Assembly: GCA_965220075.1 (NCBI GenBank)
Contig: OZ244806.1
Span: 806,001-870,000, forward strand
Reading direction: 5' to 3'
DNA length: 64,000 nucleotides
Source of the DNA: G965220075 sp965220075
Lineage (GTDB): Bacteria > Chloroflexota > UBA11872
In this document: one piece after another, positions 24,575-33,865 of the stretch
Layout: every line of letters starts with the position of its first letter
How positions within the stretch are numbered: position 1 is the stretch's first letter
Translations under genes and position numbers: made by a program
Notes under the pieces: model-generated
Databases searched by the model: none
Told to the model about the DNA's origin: nothing
Seen by the model: the letters and a program-made list of their open reading frames with translations, nothing else

Positions 24575-27214
24575 TCATTGCCCGACTTTGTTTCCGCTCC
24601 GTACCTGCCGTTTGGACTGCTTGCGATTCTTGCGGTCCAGGGCGCGCCGCTCGCGCCGGCTCAGGCGCGGCGTCTGTCCCCCTTCGTGCAGCGGCACGCG
24701 CGGGCTGACGGGACCGTCCGCGCCGCCGTCCATCCGCCCGCTCATGCGCTGGCGCGAGAGCACTGTCTCCTGCGGCACGGCCTGCTGCAGTTGAACGCGG
24801 AAGAAGCGTCGCACGATCTCGTCCTGAATGGCCTCCGTCAGCTGCTCGAACATGGCGAAGCCCTCGCGCTTGAACGCCACCAGCGGGTCCTGCTGACCGT
24901 AGGCCCGCAGCCCGATGCCTTGACGCACGTCCTCGATCGCGGTCAGGTGCTCCACCCACAGGTAGTCCGTGGTTTGCAGCATTACCCAGCGCAGCAGCCG
25001 GTCCGCCACCTCCGGCTCCACCTCGGCGCGCTTGGCGGCGGCCCGCCGCTCCGCGTCCGCCGCGAGCACTTCCGTCACGTCGCTCGCTTGCAGGCCAATC
25101 AGCTCGCGGGCCGGCGCGGGCGCGTCGCCCGCGCCCACCAGCGCGGCGTATGAGGCCGCCAGGTCCTTGATCTCCGGCTCTTCGCTCTGCGGTGAAATGC
25201 CGTGCGCGTCCACCAGTTTCTCTATCTCGTGCGCGAGCATGTCCCCCAGCAACACGTCCAGATCCTCGGCGCGCAGAATCCGCTCGCGCTGGTCGTAGAT
25301 AACCGACCGCTGCTGGTTGATCACGTTGTCGAATTCAAGGACGTACTTGCGAATGTCGTAGTTGTGCGCCTCCACCTTGGTTTGAGCCGCCTCGAGCGCG
25401 CGGCTGACCATGCCGCTCTCGATCGGCTCGTTCTCGTCGACCCCAAGCCGCTCCATCAAGCCTTGAATGCGCTCAGCGGCGAAGCGGCGCATCAGGTCGT
25501 CTTCCAGGGAAACGAAGAACTGGCTTGACCCCGGGTCGCCCTGCCGTCCGGAGCGACCGCGCAGCTGATTGTCGATGCGCCGTGCTTCGTGCCGCTCCGT
25601 GCCCATCACGTGCAGCCCGTCGAGATCCACTACCCGCTCGTGCTCGCGCTGCCACTCGGCCTCGTTCCGATCGTCGGGCCGGCCCCCCAGGATGATGTCG
25701 GTCCCGCGTCCCGCCATGTTGGTAGCGATGGTCACCGTCCCCACGCGGCCGGCTTCCGCGACGATCTTTGCTTCCTGTACGTGATATTTCGCGTTGAGAA
25801 CGTTATGCGGAACACTGCTGTCCCGCAGCATCTTGCTGAAGTGCTCGGACCGCTCGATCGACGTCGTGCCGACCAGCACCGGCTGTCCGGCCGCGTGCAG
25901 CTGTGCGATCGAGTCGACTGCGGCTCGGTCGCGTGCCCGCGCCGTCTGGTACACCACGTCGGCCTCATCGTCTCGAACCATCGGCTGGTTCGTGGGTATC
26001 ACCACGACGTCCAGTCCGTAGATCGTCTGGAGCTCCCGCTCCTCGGTTTTGGCGGTCCCCGTCATGCCGGCCAGCTTGTCGTACATACGGAAGTAATTCT
26101 GGAACGTAACGGTGGCCAGAGTCCGGCTCTCACGCTGAACCGCCACGCGCTCTTTGGCCTCGATGGCCTGGTGCAGTCCCTCGCCGAACCGCCGCCCGTG
26201 CATCAGGCGCCCGGTGAACTCATCCACGATCACCACCTGGGCGCGCCGGTCGTGTCGATCAATAACCTGATCGTCCAGGAACAGCACGTAGTCTCGCCCG
26301 CGCTCGTAGACCACCTGGGCGCGTAACGCCTGCGCCAAATAGTGAACTTGCAGGTACTCGCGCTCGCCGTACAGGTTGTCCACGCCCAGAGCCCGCTCGA
26401 CCTTGGCGATCCCGGCCTCCGTCAGGGACACCGCGCGGAGCTTGAGATCCACCGTGAAGTCGGTCTCCGCAGTCAGCCTCGTCACCAGGCCGGCGAACTT
26501 GTAGTAGAGCTCGGTCGACTCATCCGCGGCGCCCGAGATGATCAGAGGTGTGCGGGCCTCGTCTATCAGGATGTTGTCCACCTCGTCGACGATCGCGTAG
26601 TGCAGCTCGCGATGCACCCGGTCGGCAAGGTCGTGAACCATGTTGTCGCGCAGGTAATCGAACCCGAATTCGTTGTTGGTGCCGTAGGTGATGTCGGCCT
26701 CGTAGGCCGATCGGCGCTGCTCCGGCGGCAGATCGTTCTGTATCACGCCGATCCGCAATCCCAGCCGGTCCGCCAGTGCCTTGCCGTACCAGTGCGCGTC
26801 GCGATTGGCCAGATAGTCGTTCACCGTGACGATGTGAACGCCGCGTCCGTCGAGCGCGTTCAGGTAGGCCGCCAGAGTTGCGACTGAGGTTTTGCCCTCG
26901 CCCGTTCGCATCTCGGCGATGTCGCCCTGGTGGAGAACCATCCCTCCGATGAGTTGCACGTCGAATTGCCGCTCGCCCGTCTCCCGGCGCACGGCCTCGC
27001 GTACCGTCGCGAAGGCTTCAGGCAACAGGTCCGCGTGAGACTCGCCCCCCCTGAGCCGCGCCCGAAAGGCCTCGGTCTGGCCTAAGAGCTCGGTGTCCGA
27101 AAGCGCCCTCACGGCGGGCTCGAGGGCGTTGATCTCGTCCACCGTTGGCCGGAACGCGCGGGCGGCGCGCTCGGGGTCGAGGCCCACGAGCCGCTTGATT
27201 GATTCGAAGCGCAT
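24575..27214 (-). CDS. secA: Preprotein translocase ATPase SecA
   Basis: The protein is 879 residues from the ATG at 27214, or 882 from the TTG at 27223. In order it shows QLIGGMVLHQGDIAEMRTGEGKTSVATL (Walker A), the VNDYLANRDAHWYG segment, NNEFGFDYLRDNM, YAIVDEVDNILIDEARTPLIISG (DEAD-type Walker B), FVTFQNYFRMYDKLAGMTGTA, TNMAGRGTDIILGG and QLRGRSGRQGDPG. SecA drives secretory proteins through SecYEG. The C-terminus is basic and Arg/Lys-rich with no CxCxSGxxxxxCH/C zinc motif, so the SecB-binding tail is absent, as in many Gram-positive-like lineages. Confidence 0.96.
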   Translation of the reverse strand: MRFESIKRLVGLDPERAARAFRPTVDEINALEPAVRALSDTELLGQTEAFRARLRGGESHADLLPEAFATVREAVRRETGERQFDVQLIGGMVLHQGDIAEMRTGEGKTSVATLAAYLNALDGRGVHIVTVNDYLANRDAHWYGKALADRLGLRIGVIQNDLPPEQRRSAYEADITYGTNNEFGFDYLRDNMVHDLADRVHRELHYAIVDEVDNILIDEARTPLIISGAADESTELYYKFAGLVTRLTAETDFTVDLKLRAVSLTEAGIAKVERALGVDNLYGEREYLQVHYLAQALRAQVVYERGRDYVLFLDDQVIDRHDRRAQVVIVDEFTGRLMHGRRFGEGLHQAIEAKERVAVQRESRTLATVTFQNYFRMYDKLAGMTGTAKTEERELQTIYGLDVVVIPTNQPMVRDDEADVVYQTARARDRAAVDSIAQLHAAGQPVLVGTTSIERSEHFSKMLRDSSVPHNVLNAKYHVQEAKIVAEAGRVGTVTIATNMAGRGTDIILGGRPDDRNEAEWQREHERVVDLDGLHVMGTERHEARRIDNQLRGRSGRQGDPGSSQFFVSLEDDLMRRFAAERIQGLMERLGVDENEPIESGMVSRALEAAQTKVEAHNYDIRKYVLEFDNVINQQRSVIYDQRERILRAEDLDVLLGDMLAHEIEKLVDAHGISPQSEEPEIKDLAASYAALVGAGDAPAPARELIGLQASDVTEVLAADAERRAAAKRAEVEPEVADRLLRWVMLQTTDYLWVEHLTAIEDVRQGIGLRAYGQQDPLVAFKREGFAMFEQLTEAIQDEIVRRFFRVQLQQAVPQETVLSRQRMSGRMDGGADGPVSPRVPLHEGGQTPRLSRRERRALDRKNRKQSKRQVRSGNKVGQ

Positions 27215-27321
27215 TGTCAACAAGGGATGCGCGGCTTAAGGCCGCCGCGTCTCGTTCGAGTATATCGACGCCGGGTTAGAGCGCATCCACTTCCGCGCGC
27301 GAGCCTGGTCGCGCGCGAGTC

Positions 27322-27384
27322 GTTCAGGCCGCGGTCACCTGCCCGCATTCCCCGCAGGAGCGCCGTTCAGGCCGCGATTACCTG
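27322..27384 (-). repeat. Imperfect 20-bp direct repeat at the 3' end of the Fe-ADH gene
   Basis: gttcaggccgcgattacctg (27365-27384) covers the last codons and stop of the Fe-alcohol dehydrogenase gene. A copy with 18 of 20 bases identical sits at 27322-27341, just downstream. It looks like a small duplication of the gene end. The rest of 27224-27366 shows no gene. Confidence 0.6.
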
Positions 27385-28545
27385 CTCGTAAAGCGCCACG
27401 ATCTCCTGATCGCTGGCTGCGCGCGGGTTATTGGCGGGGCTGCCGCTGGCTAAGGCGTCCCGAGCCATCTGCGGCGCTACCCGGCGGAACTCATCGCGGT
27501 CGATTCCCCAGGCCGCCGGCGTGGGCACTTCCAGCTCACGGCACAGATCACGCACGAACGCCACGCCCGACTGCGCGGCGCTGGAGTCGCTCGCGCCGGC
27601 CTGCGCGACCCCCATGGCCCGCGCCGCCGCCGCATAGCGCCTCACGTCTCCGCTCACGCTAAAGGCCATCACGGTAGGCAACAGCATGGCGTTGGAGAGT
27701 CCGTGCGGCACGCGAAAATATGCCCCGATGGGCCGCGACATGCCGTGCACCAGCGCCACCGATGCGTTGTGGAAGGCCATGCCGGCATGCAGCGACGCTA
27801 TCGACATCTGCTCGCGCGCCTCTGTGTCGTCGGGCGTCCGATAGGCCCGCGCCAGGTACCCCGCGATGCGCTCCATCGCGTCCAGCGCCAGCGCGTCGGT
27901 GAGAGGCTGTCGCCGCTTCGAGACGTAGGCTTCAAGCGCGTGCGTGAACGCATCGAGACCGGTGGACGCCGTGACCGATTTCGGCATCGTGAGCGTCGGC
28001 TCCGGGTCGACGATCGCCGCCGCCGGCACCAGACGGGCGCTCATCAACAGCATCTTCACGTTGCGTTCCGAATCGGTCACCGCCACTCCGCGCGTAACTT
28101 CGCTTCCCGTGCCGGCCGTGGTTGGAATCGCGATCACCGGAATGGCGGCGCGTGGAACCTGTTCGTAGCCCTCGTAATCCGGCAATCCGCCGCCGTTGCC
28201 GGCCAGCATGGCGGCGGATTTGGCCGTGTCCAAGGCGCTGCCGCCGCCGAATCCGATCACGACTTGCGCGCGCGCTGAGCGCAGCACCGCCAGTGCGGCG
28301 TCCACGTCGCGCGTGGTCGGCTCGCCTTCCAGGTCGCCCGTGATGGTCAGCTCCACGCGGGCCTCGTCCGCCAGCCCGATCAAGCGGTCCATCCAGGCGC
28401 TGGCACGCATTACCCGGTCCGTCACCAGCAGGGCGCGCTCCGCGCCCAGGTCTCGCAGGGTTTCGGGCAACCGGCTGAGCGCTCCGCGGCCAACGTGGAT
28501 CACTGCCGGATTGCGAAAATCGCGCCCTTGCGGGGTCTCAGTCAT
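27367..28545 (-). CDS. Iron-containing alcohol dehydrogenase
   Basis: The 392-residue group III dehydrogenase has the nucleotide loop GGGSALDTAKSAA (100-112), PTTAGTGSEVT, and the four metal ligands Asp198 (GLDAFTHALEAY), His202, His267 (HGMSRPIGAYF) and His281 (VPHGLSNAMLLP). It reduces or oxidises small alcohols and aldehydes with NAD(P)H. The substrate is unclear; maleylacetate reductases are a related branch but have different spacing. It sits between dnaB and secA on the same strand, with 20 bases to the end of dnaB, and has no functional tie to either. Confidence 0.9.
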   Translation of the reverse strand: MTETPQGRDFRNPAVIHVGRGALSRLPETLRDLGAERALLVTDRVMRASAWMDRLIGLADEARVELTITGDLEGEPTTRDVDAALAVLRSARAQVVIGFGGGSALDTAKSAAMLAGNGGGLPDYEGYEQVPRAAIPVIAIPTTAGTGSEVTRGVAVTDSERNVKMLLMSARLVPAAAIVDPEPTLTMPKSVTASTGLDAFTHALEAYVSKRRQPLTDALALDAMERIAGYLARAYRTPDDTEAREQMSIASLHAGMAFHNASVALVHGMSRPIGAYFRVPHGLSNAMLLPTVMAFSVSGDVRRYAAAARAMGVAQAGASDSSAAQSGVAFVRDLCRELEVPTPAAWGIDRDEFRRVAPQMARDALASGSPANNPRAASDQEIVALYEQVIAA

Positions 28546-28565
28546 CGCACCGCCTCCACGCGGCC

Positions 28566-29903
28566 CTACAGCGCGCGCGCCGGCGCCTCCTCGAAGCGGC
28601 CGGTCGGTCTGACGAATCGCACGTCAGTATGGCCGATCGGCCCATTGCGCTGCTTTGCGATCGTCAGCCGCAGGTCTACCGGCCTCCCAATGATCTCCTC
28701 GTCGCCGCGCTCCGGCTCGTGAATGAACAGCACCACGTCCGCGTCCTGCTCGATGGACCCGCTCTCGCGCAAATCCGAGAGTCGAGGGGTGGGGTCGGGA
28801 CGCTGCTCGACGGCCCGCGAGAGCTGCGCGCATGCCATCACTGGAATGCGGAGCTCGCGGGCCAGCGACTTCAGCGAGCGCGTGATCTCCGTGATCTCCT
28901 GAACGCGGTTGTCGCGCTGCGAAGAGGCCGACAAGAGCTGTAGATAATCCACCACCAGCAACCCGACGTTGTGCTCCAGGTGCATGCGCCGCGCCTTGCC
29001 GCGCAGCTCCAGCACGGTGAGGGTCGGTGACTCGTCGATGTAGATCGGGTACTCCGCCACCTCGCCCATCGTGCGCACGACGCGGCCGAGCTGATCGTCG
29101 TCGAGGTTGCCGTCGCGAATGCGCATCGCGTCCAACCGCGCCTCGTGCCCGATGATGCGCTGAGCGAGCTGCTGACCGGGCATCTCCAAGGCGAAGAACC
29201 CCACCGGCACGTCGTTCTGCTTGGCCGCGTGGAGCGCGATGCTCAGCGACAGCGCCGTCTTTCCCACGCCGGGCCGCGCGGCCAGAATAACCAGATCGGA
29301 GCGCTGCAGACCGCCTGTCAACAAGTCGATCTGGCGCAGTCCCGTGGGCACCCCCGTCGGCATTCCGCGGTGCTCCACCCGGAACATGAGCTGTTCGTTG
29401 AACTCGTGCAGGATCTCGCGTATGGCCTCGAAGTCCTGCGCGCGCGCTTCGCTGGCGATGCTGAATATCACCCGCTCGGCCGAGTCCAAAACCTCTTTGG
29501 GGTCGGCGTCGGACCGATAGGCCTCCGCCACCATCTCGCCCGCGCCCTGGATGACGCGCCGCAGGATGGCGGCCCGCTGCACGATCGTCGCGTAGTGCTC
29601 CACGTGAAAAGCCGTGGGCACCGAGTTGATCAACTCGGCGATGTACTCCTGCCCGCCCACGTCTTCCATGCGGTCGGCGCGCGTCAGCTCGCTGCAGACC
29701 GTCACGAAGTCGGCTTTCTCGTTGCGCGCCGCCAGGCGCGTCACCGACTCGAATATCGCCCGGTGTTGCTCGCGGTAGAAGTCATCGGCCCGGATCTGAG
29801 GACCGACCTTCATAATCGCGTCCGGGTCGATCAAAAGGCTGCCGAGCAAAGATCGCTCGGCGTCCGTGTTCTGCGGCGGTAAACGCTCCACGGCTACGGC
29901 CAT
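28566..29903 (-). CDS. dnaB: Replicative DNA helicase DnaB
   Basis: The protein has 445 residues from the ATG at 29903 (MAVAVERLPPQNTDAERSLLG), with AGGAG about 10 bases upstream. The N-terminal domain (~1-120) includes RTFFREAHRAIFE-like FYREQHRAIFESV. The C-terminal RecA-like domain has Walker A ARPGVGKTALSLSIA, the VGFFALEMPGQQLAQRI segment, Walker B GLLVVDYLQLL, CAQLSRAVEQR and LSDLRESGSIEQDADVVLFIHE. It is the ring helicase that leads the replication fork. The longer frame reaching 30032 adds unrelated Arg-rich residues. rplI lies upstream, a common bacterial arrangement. Confidence 0.95.
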   Translation of the reverse strand: MAVAVERLPPQNTDAERSLLGSLLIDPDAIMKVGPQIRADDFYREQHRAIFESVTRLAARNEKADFVTVCSELTRADRMEDVGGQEYIAELINSVPTAFHVEHYATIVQRAAILRRVIQGAGEMVAEAYRSDADPKEVLDSAERVIFSIASEARAQDFEAIREILHEFNEQLMFRVEHRGMPTGVPTGLRQIDLLTGGLQRSDLVILAARPGVGKTALSLSIALHAAKQNDVPVGFFALEMPGQQLAQRIIGHEARLDAMRIRDGNLDDDQLGRVVRTMGEVAEYPIYIDESPTLTVLELRGKARRMHLEHNVGLLVVDYLQLLSASSQRDNRVQEITEITRSLKSLARELRIPVMACAQLSRAVEQRPDPTPRLSDLRESGSIEQDADVVLFIHEPERGDEEIIGRPVDLRLTIAKQRNGPIGHTDVRFVRPTGRFEEAPARAL

Positions 29904-30022
29904 CGGCGCGTTGCTCCTGTCAGAGTGTGGTTGAAAGTGTGACGCTACGCGCCGCCGCCGCCGCTCTGCAAGAGTCCCATGTACGCCTGTCGGGTCATCT
30001 GGGATCGCGTGATCTATCAACG

Positions 30023-30180
30023 CTATCCACACTGAACGATGCGCGCGGCACCCTACGCGCCTGTCACGTACATACTACCGAACAACAAACGAACGGTAAG
30101 GGACGGCGCTCTCTCCCTAGGCTGCGGACCGCGCCGCCGCACAGGAGTTGTCCACAATTACATTAGGCAACTGTGGACAC
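30023..30180. promoter_or_regulatory. Cluster of three DnaA-box-like nonamers upstream of dnaB
   Basis: CTATCCACA (30023-30031) and TTGTCCACA (30148-30156) lie on the plus strand. GTGTCCACA lies on the minus strand (30172-30180). The first two each differ by one base from TTATCCACA, and TTGTCCACA is the form preferred in high-GC genomes. The last two face each other across 15 bases and could also form a hairpin. The gap 29904-30235 otherwise holds no gene. Confidence 0.4.
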
Positions 30181-30235
30181 AGGCTTTAGCGCAACTCTTT
30201 TGATGAGAAATCCGGGCGCGGCTCAGCGGCGGCTG

Positions 30236-30769
30236 TCAGGCGCCCGCCTCCGGGTCGGCTACGTTGGCGGCCTCTGCGTCCCCGGCGCCGTCTTCGGGCT
30301 CTGGAGATTCCTCAACCGGCTCCGACACTTCCAGCGTGATCGACGCCTCGACGCCGCTGGCCACTCGGATCGGCAGCAGATAACGGCCCAGCGACCGAAT
30401 GGGACTGTCGATCTGAATGGTGTGACGGTCGACCTCGACTCCGTGCTGATCCAGCAGTGCTTGCGCCACGTCCTGATTCGTGATCTGGCCGTGCATGCGG
30501 CCCTGGGCGCCCAGGGTTGCCGTGATCACGACGTTGGCGCCTTGGATCAGGCTGGCCTTGGACTCCGCCTGCGCCCGCTCGGCGTCGGCCCTGCGCGTAT
30601 TGAGCTCGGCCTGAAAGCCTCTGTCGCCGAGACGGCGTTGCGAGGCCGCCAGAGCCAGCCCGTTCGGGAGCAGGTAGTTGCGCGCGAAGCCGCCGGCCAC
30701 GCGCCGCACGTCGCCGATCTTGCCCAGCTTGGGCACGTCTTGAATCAGGACGATATCAACAGTGGACAT
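30236..30769 (-). CDS. rplI: 50S ribosomal protein L9
   Basis: The 177-residue protein has the L9 N-terminal signature VDIVLIQDVPKLGKIGDVRRVAGGFARNYLLPNGLA. A linker helix follows, then the C-terminal domain with TNQDVAQALLDQHGVEVDRHTI and LGRYLLPIRVASGVEASITLEV. A ~28-residue acidic Glu/Ala/Pro tail extends beyond the usual ~150 residues. It binds domain V of 23S rRNA. rho lies 36 bases upstream and dnaB 330 bases downstream on the same strand. Confidence 0.95.
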   Translation of the reverse strand: MSTVDIVLIQDVPKLGKIGDVRRVAGGFARNYLLPNGLALAASQRRLGDRGFQAELNTRRADAERAQAESKASLIQGANVVITATLGAQGRMHGQITNQDVAQALLDQHGVEVDRHTIQIDSPIRSLGRYLLPIRVASGVEASITLEVSEPVEESPEPEDGAGDAEAANVADPEAGA

Positions 30770-30805
30770 GATGTTGGATTAGAGCTCCCTGGCGGCTTCC
30801 ACCTG

Positions 30806-32179
30806 TCAGTTCGGCTGCTCGCTGAGTGACTTATAGAAATCGGCGTTGGTCTTCGTGCGCCGCATGCGATCGAACATCAACTCGGTTGAGTCGTACGAAT
30901 CGTGCGAATCGAGCGCGTTGAGCATCCGCCGCAGCCGCCAAAAATACCTCATCTCGGTCTCACTGAGCATGAGCTCCACCCGTCGGGTGCCGGATCGCAG
31001 CGCATCCACCGCTGGGAAAGTGCCGCGTTCGGCCAGCCGCCGGTCCAGCACCAACTCCCAATTGCCGGTGCCCTTGAACTCCTCGTAGATGACCTCGTCC
31101 GCGCGGCCGCCCGTGTCGATAAGGCAGGACGCGATGATAGTCAGACTGCCGCCGCCATCGATATTGCGCGCCGCGCCGAAGAAGTTCTTGGGCGGATATA
31201 GGGCTTGCGGCTCGATTCCTCCCGATAGCGTTCGCCCGCTGGAAGGCTGCACCAGGTTGTAAGCGCGGGTCAGGCGCGTGACGCTGTCCAGCAGGATCAA
31301 GACGTCTTCGCCCGTCTCCACCAGCCGCTTGGCGCGCGCCGACGTCAGCTCGGCGACCCGCGTATGGTTGCGCGGCTGCTCGTCGAACGTCGAGCTAATG
31401 ACCTCAGCGCCCGCCACGCCCCGCTGCCAGTCGGTAACTTCCTCCGGCCGCTCGCCGATCAGCGCCACAATCACGCGTACGTCGCTGTAGTTGTTCAGCA
31501 CCGCACGCGCAATGCGCTTCATCAGTTCGGTCTTGCCGGCCTTCGGCGGCGAGAGCACTAGGCCGCGCTGACCGCGCCCTATGGGCGTCACGATGTCGAT
31601 GGCCCGCGAGGTCAGCTCCTTCGGCTCGTGCTCCATCCGTAGCTGCTCGTCGGGAAAGATCGGCGTCAAGCGCTCGAACACTGGTCGCGCGCGCGCTTTT
31701 TCCGGATCAAGCCCGTTGACGGCCACCACCCGCACCAAACCGTGGTAGCGGTCGCCTTGCCGCGCTGGCCGCACTTGCCCGCTGACCAGGTCGCCGGTGC
31801 GCAGATTGAAGCGCCGGATTTGGGATTGCGACACGTAGATGTCATCGCCGCCGGGCATCCAATGCTCATCGCGCCGCACGAATCCGTAGCCTTCGTCGAT
31901 GATTTCAAGGATGCCTTCCAGGAACATCGAGCCGTCGCGCTCCGAATGCGCTTGCATCACCAGGTTGACGAGCGCCTCCTTGGTCGTATCGTCCTCCCCG
32001 TTGATCTCGATGTTGAGCTCCTCCGCCATTTGCTGGAGCTCGTCCATGCTCTTGGCTTCGAGCTCCACCCACTCGAGCCCGGGGTCCTCCTGTACGAGCT
32101 GCGACGGCGGCCGCGTGTTGCGGCGTCGGTTCGGACGGCGCGGTCGGCGGCCAGGCCCAGGTCGGTAATCAGACGTCAT
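30806..32179 (-). CDS. rho: Transcription termination factor Rho
   Basis: The protein has 457 residues. A short Arg/Pro-rich N-terminus precedes the Rho N-domain (MDELQQMAEELNIEI), then the cold-shock-like RNA-binding part (LEGILEIIDEGYGFVRRDE, DDIYVSQSQIRRFNLRTGD). The ATPase core has GRGQRGLVLSPPKAGKTELMKRIA (Walker A), VIVALIGERPEEVTDW, ILLDSVTRLTRAYN (Walker B), GGIEPQALYPPKNFFGAARN, a Q-loop and the R-loop DALRSGTRR. It is an RNA-dependent helicase that ends transcription. It likely leads the rplI-dnaB transcription unit. Confidence 0.96.
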   Translation of the reverse strand: MTSDYRPGPGRRPRRPNRRRNTRPPSQLVQEDPGLEWVELEAKSMDELQQMAEELNIEINGEDDTTKEALVNLVMQAHSERDGSMFLEGILEIIDEGYGFVRRDEHWMPGGDDIYVSQSQIRRFNLRTGDLVSGQVRPARQGDRYHGLVRVVAVNGLDPEKARARPVFERLTPIFPDEQLRMEHEPKELTSRAIDIVTPIGRGQRGLVLSPPKAGKTELMKRIARAVLNNYSDVRVIVALIGERPEEVTDWQRGVAGAEVISSTFDEQPRNHTRVAELTSARAKRLVETGEDVLILLDSVTRLTRAYNLVQPSSGRTLSGGIEPQALYPPKNFFGAARNIDGGGSLTIIASCLIDTGGRADEVIYEEFKGTGNWELVLDRRLAERGTFPAVDALRSGTRRVELMLSETEMRYFWRLRRMLNALDSHDSYDSTELMFDRMRRTKTNADFYKSLSEQPN

Positions 32180-32458
32180 GCTTCGCGACTCCTCCCGGGC
32201 GGGCGCGGGCGGGCGCGGGACCGTTGTCCGGCGTCACGCGTACGGGCTTGGGCGACGCGCATCTGACCCTCCACGGCTAACGCTCGTGAGCCAGGCGGCA
32301 ACACAAGGCATTGAGGCTGTATACGTCACGCACCTTCGGGTTTAGACCTACCTGGACGCGGAACGATCTCGCCACGACGGCAAAATCAGTGAGGAATCTG
32401 TCTCTCGGGACCCGCGATCCCGACGAATGGGGCCGGTGGTTCCTCACCGGCGTGCTGG

Positions 32459-32488
32459 ACGCTAGCACTGGCCAAAATTGACTGTCAA
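32459..32488 (-). promoter_or_regulatory. Sigma-70-like promoter upstream of rho
   Basis: On the minus strand TTGACA (32488-32483) is followed after 18 bases by TAGCGT (32464-32459). The -35 is a perfect consensus match; the -10 keeps only the key T, A and T. Transcription would begin near 32450, leaving a leader of roughly 270 bases before rho, as expected where rho controls itself by early termination. The rest of the gap 32180-32620 contains no recognisable gene. Confidence 0.45.
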
Positions 32489-32620
32489 GGACTGTCCTCC
32501 AGGTTTCCGCACGGTTGTTGGCCGGCCGCCACGGACGCGCCTGTCAGAGAGCGGGACGGCGACGAATCCTCGATCGCCGATTCATTCAGTTCAGTCAGGG
32601 CGCCGTCGACCTCAATCGGG

Positions 32621-33865
32621 CTAGCGGATTCGCAACCGGCCGTCGCGGCTGACCTCGCGGCCGCCCAGGTACACGGCGCGAGCGTCGCTGAGGCGGCAGA
32701 TGTTGGCCGAAGCGTCGCCGCCAACGACCAGAATGTCGGCAAGCCGGCCGGCCTGCAGCGACCCGACTTGGTCGTCTACTCCGATTGCCGCGGCCGTGAC
32801 TTGAGTGGCCCGATGAATGGCGCCCACCGGCGTGAGGTCGAGCGCCACCTGCGCGGCGATCACGGTGAGCGGAAACTCGTGAAAGTAGGTCTCCACCACG
32901 CCCGCGTCGTCGGACAGCGCGATCGGCGCGCCGCGCTCGCCCATGTAGCGGTAGGACTTGCCCCAGGCCCGCAGCTCGTCGCGCTCGGCGCCGGGCAGCG
33001 TGTCCAGGTCATGCAAATCGCGCACCACGGCTCTGCCCAGGCCGGCGAGGGTTGTGTTGATCCACTGTCGGGCCGGGTCCAGTCGATCGACGGCCTGCGC
33101 GTCCATCCCATCGAATCCGCGGCGGCCGTCCGCCAGCATCCACGAGCAATGCTCGATCGTGTCGACTCCCGCGTCGATCGCCATAACGCAGCCGTTCGAG
33201 GCGTGCACGTGCGCCGCCACGCGCTTGTTGACGCGGTGTGCGTCGGCTACGAGGGCGCGCAGCGTCGGCTCGTCGTACTGCTCACGGTAGTAGTTGCTCT
33301 CCGGCGTAATCCCCCCGCCCGTGGCCATGACCTTTATGAAGTCGGCCCCGGCTTCGACCATGCGGCGCGCGGCCCGCACTACCTCGTCAGTCGTGTCGGC
33401 GCGCAGACCGCACCAGGCCAGATGCCCGCCCGTGGTGGTGATCGGGGCGCCGCTCGCGTAGACGCGCGGTCCCACGACGCGACCCGCGTTGATGTGATCG
33501 CGCACCTCCATTGGACCTGTCATGTAGCCGCCGCAGTCACGCAGCGTGGTTACACCGGTGGCCAGGGCCAGCTGCGCATTCCCGACAGCGGTAGCGGCGC
33601 GCTGTGCGGGCGAAGCCTCGGTGTGGGTGCGCCGCAGGCGCAGCATGTCGCTGTCCGCGTCGAGTTCCAGGTGAACGTGCGCGTTCACCAACCCCGGCAT
33701 GATCGTGGCGTCTCCGTATTCAACGATCTCCGCGTCTACGGGCGCGGCTGCCTGCGGACCCACGGCAACGATGCGATCCCGCTCGATGACGACCTGCGCG
33801 TCGGATGCGGGCTCGGCGCCGGTGCCGTCTATCAGCATGGCGGCGCGCAAAACGAGTGGCGTCAT
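32621..33865 (-). CDS. Metal-dependent amidohydrolase (imidazolonepropionase-like)
   Basis: The 414-residue amidohydrolase-superfamily enzyme has a composite beta-sandwich and TIM barrel. Metal-site motifs are VNAHVHLE (HxH), ADFIKVMATGG with the probable carboxylated Lys, AAHVHASNG and DTIEHCSWM with two His, and ALSDDAGV with the catalytic Asp. This order matches the imidazolonepropionase-like/prolidase branch of Chloroflexota and actinobacteria, which hydrolyses cyclic amides or dipeptides. It is a single gene without hut genes nearby, so histidine degradation is unlikely. Confidence 0.87.
   Translation of the reverse strand: MTPLVLRAAMLIDGTGAEPASDAQVVIERDRIVAVGPQAAAPVDAEIVEYGDATIMPGLVNAHVHLELDADSDMLRLRRTHTEASPAQRAATAVGNAQLALATGVTTLRDCGGYMTGPMEVRDHINAGRVVGPRVYASGAPITTTGGHLAWCGLRADTTDEVVRAARRMVEAGADFIKVMATGGGITPESNYYREQYDEPTLRALVADAHRVNKRVAAHVHASNGCVMAIDAGVDTIEHCSWMLADGRRGFDGMDAQAVDRLDPARQWINTTLAGLGRAVVRDLHDLDTLPGAERDELRAWGKSYRYMGERGAPIALSDDAGVVETYFHEFPLTVIAAQVALDLTPVGAIHRATQVTAAAIGVDDQVGSLQAGRLADILVVGGDASANICRLSDARAVYLGGREVSRDGRLRIR

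Noticed and set aside
30148..30180. Chromosome replication origin
   Set aside because: Only three DnaA-like boxes, with no AT-rich unwinding region and no dnaA or dnaN nearby.
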